This document shows, one piece after another, positions 1-6,720 of a stretch of 22,539 bases of DNA. The stretch is from CAWBRT01 sp050015355 (GTDB lineage: Bacteria > Acidobacteriota > Terriglobia > Terriglobales > Acidobacteriaceae). The stretch spans positions 1-22,539 of the forward strand of contig JBEKBO010000076.1 in assembly GCA_050015355.1 (NCBI GenBank), read 5' to 3'. The position numbers and the translations under genes were made by a program. The notes below the pieces were generated by a model. It had not been told where the DNA came from, did no database searches, and saw nothing but the letters and a program-made list of their open reading frames with translations. The first letter of the stretch is position 1. Every line of letters begins with the position of its first letter.

Positions 1-726
1 AAGCGGCATGCGGCGGATCTTGATATGGCGGTTACCAGGACAGATCAAAACCCGGCCCGCGAGCAGCAAGTCTCCGGACTGCGCTTCCTTCACTTGGAGA
101 GCGCTGGTTTCGTCGAGCCTTCGCGCCAGCGGCTCCGTGAATCCTTCCGGCATGTGCTGTACCACCAGCACCGCCGCCGGAAACTCCGGGGGCAACTGGG
201 ACAGCAGGTATCGCAGCGCGTTGGGCCCGCCGGTTGAAAGGCCAATTGCGACCGCCTGCTCCGCAATCCTGTGCTCCAACTTCGTTTTCTGCACCGGCAT
301 CGCGGCCTCGGCTACCGCCGGTCTGATCTTGCCGCTGACGGCGGCGACCCGAATCTTGGTGCTCAGCTCCTTGGCAATGTCCTCCAACTGCGCCGAAAGG
401 GCGTCCTTCGGTTTGGCGACAAAGTCGAACGCGCCGATACTCAGCGCCCGGAACGTCGCCGCCGCTCCGGCCTTGGTGTGAGCGCTGACGATAATCACCG
501 GCAGACCGTAGCGCTTCATGATCTCGCGCAGCGTCTCCATTCCGTCCATGCGCGGCATCTCCAGGTCCAGCGTGACCACGTCGGGCCGAAGATCTCCGAT
601 CTTCTTCAGGGCAAACTGCCCGTCCATCGCCGTTCCCACAACCTGGATCATGTTGTCCCTCTCCAGGATTTGCGGAATCAGCTTTCGCATCAACGCCGAA
701 TCATCCACCACTAGAACCTTGATCAT
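1..726 (-). CDS. cheB: CheB chemotaxis methylesterase/deamidase (3' end cut by window edge)
   Basis: Protein-glutamate methylesterase that removes methyl groups from receptor signalling helices. The first 242 codons are present and the frame is still open at base 1, so the C-terminal part of the catalytic domain, including its aspartate, lies outside. The ATG at 726 follows TAAGGGCAG as ribosome site. Residues 1-120 are a CheY-like receiver: VVDDS with D8/D9, phosphoacceptor D54 in TLDLEMPRMDG, and a lysine in FVAKP. After a short linker the esterase domain begins. S164 in LSTGGP and H191 in VVQHMPEGF match the family's catalytic serine and histidine, with S164 at the same number as in enteric CheB. 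It starts 6 nt after the cheA stop and is the last gene of this cluster seen in the window. Family assignment is certain; only completeness is unknown. Confidence 0.96.
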   Translation of the reverse strand, partial: MIKVLVVDDSALMRKLIPQILERDNMIQVVGTAMDGQFALKKIGDLRPDVVTLDLEMPRMDGMETLREIMKRYGLPVIIVSAHTKAGAAATFRALSIGAFDFVAKPKDALSAQLEDIAKELSTKIRVAAVSGKIRPAVAEAAMPVQKTKLEHRIAEQAVAIGLSTGGPNALRYLLSQLPPEFPAAVLVVQHMPEGFTEPLARRLDETSALQVKEAQSGDLLLAGRVLICPGNRHIKIRRMPL

Positions 727-732
727 CTGCCC

Positions 733-2877
733 TTATGCGTTTGCCGCTTGCGCTCTTCCTGAGATTTGCTTTCGCCGCAGCCGGTCGACCACCGCCGCCA
801 GATTCAGAATCAGAACGACCCGTCCGTCGCCAAGCACCGAAGCGCCGCCGACCAGATCCGTCGCCACCAGGTGGTCTTCCAAAGCCTTGATGACCAACTC
901 TTCTTCACCCACCACTCTTTCCACCACCAGCCCGAACTTATGTTCCCCTACCAACACTACAATTACGAAGCTCTTGCCGCGAGGCTTGGCCGCTGCCGGA
1001 TCAACCACCAGATGCGGCGCCGGCGCTTGACGGCCTGAAGGTTCGCCGATCCGGATCAGCGGAACCGCCTCCTCCCGGATGCGCAGCACCTCGCGTCCTT
1101 CGACCATGTGGATGTCGCCGGTAGCAGCGCGAGTGATTTCCAGCACCGTTCCCAGGGGCACCGCGTAGAGCCGGTTCGCGGTGTTAAACAGCAACGCCTT
1201 GATGATTGCCAGAGTCAACGGCAACCGCAACCTGAAGGTGGTTCCGACCCCGCTTTGGGTGTGGATGGAGATGGAGCCCTTCAGCCGGTTGATGACTGCT
1301 CTCACGATGTCCATGCCGACGCCGCGCCCGGAAATCTCGGTGACTTGCGCGGCAGTGCTGACGCTGGGCTCGAAGATCAGGCTCACCGCCTCATGTTCGG
1401 TCAGTTGCGCCGCCTGCTCCGGACTGATGACGCCCCTCTGCACTGCTTTGGCTACCACTCCCGCTTGATCAATGCCGGCGCCGTCGTCGGATACCTCGAT
1501 GACAATCTGGTTGCCCTGGTGATAGGCGTCCAGCCGAATGGTTCCGCGCGCGGGTTTGCCTGCCTGCTGCCGGGTTTCCGGGTCCTCGATGCCGTGGTCG
1601 ACCGCGTTTCGCACCAGATGCGTCAGTGGTTCGGCGAGTGCGTCCAGGATGCTCTTGTCCAAATCCGTGTTCTCGCCCTGCAAAATCAGTTGCACATCCT
1701 TGTTCGCGGACTTGGCTAAATCGCGAACCGTCCGGGGAAAACGCCGGAACAGTTGCTCGACCGGCACCATGCGGATCTTCATCACCGAGCGTTGCAGCTT
1801 GTACATTACCTGCGATTGTTTTGCCAGCGCGTCGGCAAAGCGTGCGCGGACCGGGTCCTTGCCGAACTTCTTCGTGAAGTCCAAGAGAATCTGTTGCAGC
1901 GTGGATCTGGCTATGATGAGTTCTCCCACTAGGTCGAGCACGGTATCGATGCGTTCGGCATCAACGCGGAGCAGGTTCTCGGTCGCGGGCAAAGAGCGCT
2001 CCGCTTTCGGCTGCTCGGGCTTGGCTTCCATCGGAGAGGGCGTTGGCGCCGGCTCCGCCTCGGGCTCGACGCCCTCCAGGACTCCGGAAAGGAACTCGCC
2101 ATTGGCTTGGCCGATCACGGCCGTTACGTCGTTTTTGACCGCCCGCTCTGCCGCGGGGCCGTAGGGCTCGACGTACGCCGCGCTTACGATTCCCGGCACG
2201 TGGCACTTGCGCCGCACGTGCTCGACTGATTGCGCCGTTGCCAGCACGGCCTCCACCATCTCGGCCGGCTCCGTGCTGTCGATCTCCGGGCGTGCCGCCA
2301 GCAGGGTGCCCGATTGCCGCAGCACTCGCCAAATCACTTGCAAGGCCGCCGCCGGCATCGCGCACTTCGGGTCGATGACGAGGCCGACGTTCACCACGCC
2401 GCAAGCCGGCGCGGCGGTTTTGGCGATCACCAGGCGCTCGTACTCGTTCCACTCAAATACCGGCACGGGCAGAGCCGGGCCGCTCGATTCGGCGTGGATG
2501 ACGCGCTGCATCATGGCGCGAAGGACATCGCCTGAAGGCGGCTGCATACCGCTCATGTAAGCCGAGAGAAATGCCTCGAATTCATCGGCTGCGCTCAGCA
2601 CAAGCTCGGCGAGGGCCACGCCGGATCGTCCCGCGATCTCGGGGGTCAACACATCTTCCAGGGCGTGCGCCAGTTCGCTCAGTTCGCGGTAGCCGCATGC
2701 CGCCGAATCGCCCTTCAAGGTATGAACCGTGCGCCTGATGTCACGCACGATCTCCGCGTCGGCGGGCGCCTTTTCCAGGCGGAGACCTTCCTCGTTCAGC
2801 GCTTGCAGCAACTCCTGGGCGCTTTCAAAGAAGATGGCTCGCAATTCGTTTGCCCGCTCTTCGGAGAAAAAGCTCAT
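733..2877 (-). CDS. cheA: CheA chemotaxis histidine kinase, 714 aa
   Basis: Cytoplasmic receptor-coupled kinase that phosphorylates itself and passes phosphate to CheY/CheB-type receivers. The order of domains is standard. The HPt domain (about 1-110) has H52 in VHTLKGDSAACG. A P2-like region (about 145-245) should dock the receiver, followed by a Pro/Glu-rich linker (270-295). The P3 dimerisation helices start near 303 (LLRVDAERIDTVLDLVGEL). The P4 ATPase has an N-box at 420-430 (HLVRNAVDHGI), a G1 box around D464-G468 (DDGAG) and a G2 box at 516-523 (SGRGVGMD). The P5 CheW-like domain runs from about 560 to 705. Its ATG overlaps the cheR stop as ATGA, so translation is probably coupled. All motifs are intact and the length is normal for the family. 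No C-terminal receiver is present, unlike the CheA of the right-hand cluster. Confidence 0.97.
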   Translation of the reverse strand: MSFFSEERANELRAIFFESAQELLQALNEEGLRLEKAPADAEIVRDIRRTVHTLKGDSAACGYRELSELAHALEDVLTPEIAGRSGVALAELVLSAADEFEAFLSAYMSGMQPPSGDVLRAMMQRVIHAESSGPALPVPVFEWNEYERLVIAKTAAPACGVVNVGLVIDPKCAMPAAALQVIWRVLRQSGTLLAARPEIDSTEPAEMVEAVLATAQSVEHVRRKCHVPGIVSAAYVEPYGPAAERAVKNDVTAVIGQANGEFLSGVLEGVEPEAEPAPTPSPMEAKPEQPKAERSLPATENLLRVDAERIDTVLDLVGELIIARSTLQQILLDFTKKFGKDPVRARFADALAKQSQVMYKLQRSVMKIRMVPVEQLFRRFPRTVRDLAKSANKDVQLILQGENTDLDKSILDALAEPLTHLVRNAVDHGIEDPETRQQAGKPARGTIRLDAYHQGNQIVIEVSDDGAGIDQAGVVAKAVQRGVISPEQAAQLTEHEAVSLIFEPSVSTAAQVTEISGRGVGMDIVRAVINRLKGSISIHTQSGVGTTFRLRLPLTLAIIKALLFNTANRLYAVPLGTVLEITRAATGDIHMVEGREVLRIREEAVPLIRIGEPSGRQAPAPHLVVDPAAAKPRGKSFVIVVLVGEHKFGLVVERVVGEEELVIKALEDHLVATDLVGGASVLGDGRVVLILNLAAVVDRLRRKQISGRAQAANA

Positions 2878-3776
2878 GCCTTTGCCTCCAGACGCTTGTA
2901 GGCGGTTCCGTTGTTTTCGTGAATCATCTGAAACTGATCGGTCAGTCCGAAGAGGCTTTCGGCATGTCCGACGAACAGGTATCCCTCCGGGTTCAAGCAG
3001 CGCCAGAACTTCTGGATCAGCCGTTTCTGTTCCGCCTCATCGAAGTAGATCATCACGTTGCGGCAGAAGATGATGTCGTTGTGCTGGGGCAGGAACTCGG
3101 TCTTCAAGTTGTGAAAATCGAATTGCACAATTTCCTTCATCGGGCGCTTCACGGAATAGCGGTCGCCGCACTTGTCGAAATAACGAAGCCGGTAGTTGTA
3201 GTCAACCGCATCCATCTGGTGCTCGGAGTAGACGGCCTCTTGCGCCGTCCGCAGCACCGAGTAGCTGATATCGGAGGCGAGGATTTCGACCCGCCACGGC
3301 GGCGGGATCAACGGCTTGGTGGCCGGCATATCAAACGGCAGCGGATTGCGCAAATAGTAGTAAGCCAGCGCGTCGCAAATCAGCATCGCCAGCGTGTACG
3401 GCTCCTGACCCGTGGAGCATCCGGCGCTCCACAAGCGTAATGTCCAGTCTCGCCGCGCCTGCTTGTGTTGCAGCGCTTTTTCCAGGATGACTTTGTGAAA
3501 CAGCTCCAGTTGCGGCCGGTTGCGAAAGAAGCTGGTTTCGTTAACCGTGAGGTGCTCCAGCAACGCGTTGAACTCGGACTTTCCGTCGCGGCTGGTCAGC
3601 AAGCGGTAGTAGCTGTAAAACGTGTCCAGTCCGCAGGTGCGCATGCGCCGTTGCAGCCTGTCATGCAGGAAGTGCGCGCGGCGTTCGTCAAAATACATGC
3701 CGCATTCCTGGTAAATCAGGCTTTGCAGTAACTTCAGTTCCGGTTCGGTTAACTCGATTTGGCCTGCACTCGCCAT
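2874..3776 (-). CDS. cheR: CheR chemoreceptor glutamate methyltransferase, 300 aa
   Basis: S-adenosylmethionine-dependent methyltransferase that methylates glutamates on the receptor's cytoplasmic helices. The N-terminal helical domain (about 8-85) includes LTVNETSFFR near 76-85, the conserved NETxFFR signature. The SAM-binding loop is LRLWSAGCSTGQEPYTLA at about 113-130. Later motifs are ILASDIS and IIFCRNVMIYFD. It lies 30 nt after cheW, and its TGA overlaps the cheA start by 4 nt. Length is typical and no TPR or other accessory domain is fused. The receptor just upstream lacks an obvious C-terminal CheR-docking pentapeptide (it ends GGKKLAAASA), so CheR probably acts without tethering there. 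Confidence 0.97.
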   Translation of the reverse strand: MASAGQIELTEPELKLLQSLIYQECGMYFDERRAHFLHDRLQRRMRTCGLDTFYSYYRLLTSRDGKSEFNALLEHLTVNETSFFRNRPQLELFHKVILEKALQHKQARRDWTLRLWSAGCSTGQEPYTLAMLICDALAYYYLRNPLPFDMPATKPLIPPPWRVEILASDISYSVLRTAQEAVYSEHQMDAVDYNYRLRYFDKCGDRYSVKRPMKEIVQFDFHNLKTEFLPQHNDIIFCRNVMIYFDEAEQKRLIQKFWRCLNPEGYLFVGHAESLFGLTDQFQMIHENNGTAYKRLEAKA

Positions 3777-3806
3777 AACAGTTCCGCGTCCGCGGCAATC
3801 CTTTCG

Positions 3807-4286
3807 CTAAGCAGCGCCCGTCGGCTGCAAGTCGGTGAGTTCGCTCAGGCGGCCCAGTTCGCCGTGGTTCAGTAGCTTTTCCACGTCCACCAGGATGATC
3901 AGCTTGCCGTTTCGCTTTCCCAGTCCCGTCACGTAACTCAGATCGTTTTCCTGCAACAGTTCCGGTGGGGGTTCGATGTCGCCGTTGGCCATCTTGAGCA
4001 CCTCGCTGGCGGCATCGACGATCAGACCGACGAGGCGGCCCTCCAACTCGGCCACGAGTATGCGGTTTCTCTTGTCAACCTTGATCCCGGGTTCACGGAA
4101 GCGCTTGCGCAGGTCGATCACCGGAATGATCCGCCCGCGCAAATTAATGACGCCTTCGACGTAGTCGGGAGCCTCGGGAACAGCCGTGATTTCCATCATG
4201 CGGACGATTTCCCGCACCAGGCCAATCGGTACGCCGAAAGTCTCCCGGCCAATGCGGAATCCGACCAATTGAATTTCCTTGCCCAT
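3807..4286 (-). CDS. cheW: CheW receptor-kinase coupling protein, 159 aa
   Basis: SH3-like adaptor that links the receptor tips to CheA. The sequence is a canonical single CheW domain: FRIGRETFGVPIGLVREIVR near the start, VEGVINLRGRIIPVIDLRKRF around residues 43-63, then LVGLIVDAASEVLKM and LIILVDVEKLL at the end. The ATG at 4286 is preceded by an AGAGAGG ribosome site about 7 nt away. It begins 11 nt after the receptor stop, so receptor, CheW, CheR and CheA are probably one transcript. This is the most conventional of the four CheW proteins in the window; the right-hand cluster's three copies are more divergent. Confidence 0.97.
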   Translation of the reverse strand: MGKEIQLVGFRIGRETFGVPIGLVREIVRMMEITAVPEAPDYVEGVINLRGRIIPVIDLRKRFREPGIKVDKRNRILVAELEGRLVGLIVDAASEVLKMANGDIEPPPELLQENDLSYVTGLGKRNGKLIILVDVEKLLNHGELGRLSELTDLQPTGAA

Positions 4287-4297
4287 AGGTGACCTCT

Positions 4298-6283
4298 CTA
4301 GGCGCTTGCCGCCGCCAGTTTCTTGCCGCCACGCACACGCTCCAGGCTCTTTGCCGTGTGCGCCTCGAAGTCGATCACGAACCGGTCCATCGACTCCAGC
4401 ATAGAGCGCGCCATTTTCGACATCTGCTCTGCTGAGGCGGCCAGTTCCGTGGAGCCGGACGTCGAGTGCTGCACCAGCTCGCGCATGCGCTCCATTGCGC
4501 GAACCACTGCCTGCGCTCCTCCCGCCTGTTCCTCCACGGCGGAAGAGATTTCGTGCGTAATCTCATTCAGCCGCGTCGTTGACTTGGCAATCAGGGTCGA
4601 GCCGTGCGACTGTTCGTTAGTCGCCGCGCCGATCTCCTGCGCGAACTTGTAAACCTCCGTTACCACGTTGGAGATTCGGCGCAGCGCCAGGGTCAGATCG
4701 TCGCCCAGGCTGATTCCTTCGTTCACGATCGACGTGCTCTTGTTCATGTTGTCGACCGCTTTTCTCGCTTCCTTCTGAATGCGGGCGATCAGTTCGGAAA
4801 TCTCCTTGGTCGATTCCGCCGACTTCTCGGCCAGCTTACGGACCTCGTCCGCCACCACCGCAAACCCCAGGCCGTGTTCGCCCGCCCGCGCCGCTTCGAT
4901 GGCGGCGTTCAGCGCCAGCAGGTTGGTCTGTTCGGAGATGTCGTCGATGACCTCGATGATTTTTCCGATCTCGTCCGCTCGTTGCCCCAGGGTGCCGATG
5001 ATTTCCGCCGAAGAGCCGATCGAATCGTTGATGCGGGTGAGGCCCTCGGTTGCCTTCTGCATGGTTGTGAATCCACTCTGCGCTTCTTCGCGCGAGCGGT
5101 TGGAGATGTCCAGCAGAACCTTGGCCGTGTCGGCTACACGCTGGATGCTGGCTACCATCTGGTCGATCGAAGCCGAGGTCTCGCTGACGTCGGAGGCCTG
5201 CATCTGCGTATTCTTGACCATGTTCTGCACGTTCACGCTCATCTCGTGCATCGTGCTGCTGACTTCGTCGATGGCCGACGCGGACTGCACGCTGATTTTG
5301 GCGGACTCCTCGGACGCATCGGCGACCTGGTTGGAACCGGCCGCCACCTGTGCCGCGGCATCTCGCATCGAATTCACCATGGAACGTAGCCCCTGCGTCA
5401 TCTTGGCAAAGGCAAGCGCCAGCGTGTCTTGGTTGGAGCGGGGCTGTATCGCCACCGACAGGTCGCCGCCGGCAATCGCCTCGGAAACCGTCGCCATCTC
5501 CTTCAGGTACTCGATCAATTCCCGGTACGACTGGGCTAGCTGGCCGATCTCGTCCGTGGAGGACTTCAGTTCAATCGACTGCTTCAAATCTCCCGTTTCG
5601 CTGATTTTGCGGGCCACTTGGTTGAGCTCGCCCAGGGGTTCGCTGATCGATTTTGACGTTTTATATGCAATAAACACGCCCAGAGCGAGCGCCAACGGAG
5701 CGCCCAGGAAAGCGAACAAAGACGTGCTCAAGGCGGTGACATCGTCCATCTGCTTGCGGTCCTGCACGTGGCGTTCGTTCGCTGCTTTTATCTTGTCGAC
5801 GATCTCAGCCGAGCTCTTGACCCACAATTGCGGATCCGTTTGCAGGTAGGCAGCCTTCAGTTGGTCCATGCTCTGGCCGCCGGAATCGACGAGCCGCCGC
5901 TGTTCCACCATTTTGCCTACGACGTTGTCGTTCCACTCACGCTCAGCCTGTTCCAGCTTTGAAAGCAGCGCCCGGTCTTCCTCAATGAGAGTCTTTGCTT
6001 TGGCCTGCCGAAGCGCCTCCGCCAAGCTGTTCTGATCGGCGTGCAGCTTATCGAGTTCGCGCGTATCGCCCGTCAGCAGGTAATTGCTCAAGGCAAACCG
6101 GCTCTGCATGATTTGGAAGCGGGCGATGCCGGCTATCTGCGACTGCTCCATCGCGCTGATGGCCGCCGTCTTGGTGGATCGTTCGCGTGATGTGGTAATC
6201 ATGCTGACGGCGAACGCTACCACCATGATCGCAAGGATCAGACAGAAGTTGATCATCAGCTTTTTACGAATCGTAACCCTCAT
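4298..6283 (-). CDS. Methyl-accepting chemotaxis protein with periplasmic helical sensor, 661 aa
   Basis: Inner-membrane chemoreceptor. The ATG at 6283 is preferred because TTGGAGAACGGAAT precedes it; an in-frame alternative at 6343 has no comparable site and would add 20 basic residues before the membrane helix. TM1 is about 9-30. A helical periplasmic region (about 31-185) has a CHASE3- or four-helix-bundle-like look, with a SNYLLTGDTRELDKL stretch. TM2 is about 186-207, followed by a HAMP domain (about 208-262) and a second HAMP-like segment (about 265-315). The long coiled-coil signalling domain has its conserved hairpin tip around 445-485 (EQTNLLALNAAIEAARAGEH, then FAVVADEVRKLAEKS). The ligand cannot be predicted. 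It is the first gene of the left cluster, downstream of a sigma-54-type promoter sequence on the minus strand. Confidence 0.95.
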   Translation of the reverse strand: MRVTIRKKLMINFCLILAIMVVAFAVSMITTSRERSTKTAAISAMEQSQIAGIARFQIMQSRFALSNYLLTGDTRELDKLHADQNSLAEALRQAKAKTLIEEDRALLSKLEQAEREWNDNVVGKMVEQRRLVDSGGQSMDQLKAAYLQTDPQLWVKSSAEIVDKIKAANERHVQDRKQMDDVTALSTSLFAFLGAPLALALGVFIAYKTSKSISEPLGELNQVARKISETGDLKQSIELKSSTDEIGQLAQSYRELIEYLKEMATVSEAIAGGDLSVAIQPRSNQDTLALAFAKMTQGLRSMVNSMRDAAAQVAAGSNQVADASEESAKISVQSASAIDEVSSTMHEMSVNVQNMVKNTQMQASDVSETSASIDQMVASIQRVADTAKVLLDISNRSREEAQSGFTTMQKATEGLTRINDSIGSSAEIIGTLGQRADEIGKIIEVIDDISEQTNLLALNAAIEAARAGEHGLGFAVVADEVRKLAEKSAESTKEISELIARIQKEARKAVDNMNKSTSIVNEGISLGDDLTLALRRISNVVTEVYKFAQEIGAATNEQSHGSTLIAKSTTRLNEITHEISSAVEEQAGGAQAVVRAMERMRELVQHSTSGSTELAASAEQMSKMARSMLESMDRFVIDFEAHTAKSLERVRGGKKLAAASA

Positions 6284-6445
6284 ATTCCGTTCTCCAAGCA
6301 CGCTGTACTGTGGCCGACGTCTTTGAGTGCTCAGTTTCCGCAAACCGAAACGCCCAACTTCCGGAAAATTGCCACAACCGCGCTTCCAATTCGCCCGGCA
6401 AATTTAATCCAGGCTCCGCCGGCAGAGAGGCTGTGCAGGAATCAA

Positions 6446-6461
6446 TGCATCCCAATTGCCA
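6446..6461 (-). promoter_or_regulatory. Sigma-54 (-24/-12) promoter candidate for the left chemosensory cluster
   Basis: Read on the minus strand the 16 bases are TGGCAATTGGGATGCA, against the consensus TGGCAC-R-N4-TTGCW. The GG and GC dinucleotides have the required spacing, and TGGCA and TGCA are exact. The predicted start is near 6435, giving a leader of about 150 nt before the receptor ATG at 6283. An NtrC-type activator is encoded on the other side of this intergenic region. Confidence 0.6.
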
Positions 6462-6567
6462 AGCAGAACCGGCATAGCACATTGGTAATCTTAGAGCCGC
6501 TTAATTCCTTGTTTGCCGGTGCTGACGCTTGGCGGGGAGGCCTGCAAGCGAAAAGTCGGGTCGATTC

Positions 6568-6626
6568 GTCTCACAGAATCCTAGTTGAATCCTCAGGCCG
6601 GGTATCAGCTTGAGACAAATCACTCA
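6568..6626. promoter_or_regulatory. Candidate activator-binding half-sites upstream of the left sigma-54 promoter
   Basis: GTCTCA at 6568-6573 and TGAGACAAATCACTCA at 6611-6626 resemble the better inverted repeats at 10932-10970. They lie about 130-190 bp upstream of the predicted start at 6435, within enhancer range. The first is a lone half-site and the second has one degenerate arm (CACTCA for GTCTCA), so this is weaker than the right-hand pair. The second also overlaps a possible -35 box of the kinase operon, which would allow autoregulation. Confidence 0.35.
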
Positions 6627-6720
6627 GGTGAACTCTAAGGGTACGTAAGACACTAATTAGCTTGACTCAAATTGAGATTACAGCTTACGTTGGAGCGGTC
6701 CAGCAACAAAGGATTTGCGC

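Larger units (their letters stand above)
6284..6720. other. 437-bp divergent intergenic region between the left chemosensory cluster and the kinase operon
   Basis: No convincing gene lies here; open frames on both strands are short, lack ribosome sites and resemble nothing known. The region is less GC-rich than the coding DNA. It holds a strong minus-strand sigma-54 promoter candidate (6446-6461), TGAGAC/GTCTCA elements (6568-6573 and 6611-6626), and a leader of about 150 nt before the receptor start. On the plus side, TTGACT at 6662-6667 and TTGAGA at 6610-6615 are possible -35 boxes for the kinase operon. Their -10 partners (TCTAAG at 6634-6639 for the latter, 18-bp spacer) are weak. Confidence 0.6.

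Noticed and set aside
6284..6435. Possible cyclic-di-GMP (GEMM-like) riboswitch in the left-operon leader
   Set aside because: A GCACTCAAAG...GGCC stretch is vaguely similar, but the two conserved hairpins and the tetraloop-receptor pattern cannot be drawn.
6595..6610. Plus-strand GG-N10-GC match (AGGCCGGGTATCAGCT) as a sigma-54 promoter for the kinase operon
   Set aside because: Only the dinucleotides and few other bases fit; TTGC is replaced by CAGC and the site abuts a putative activator element.
6264..6613. Short open frames on both strands in the divergent intergenic region
   Set aside because: No ribosome site, no recognisable sequence, and they overlap promoter-like elements.
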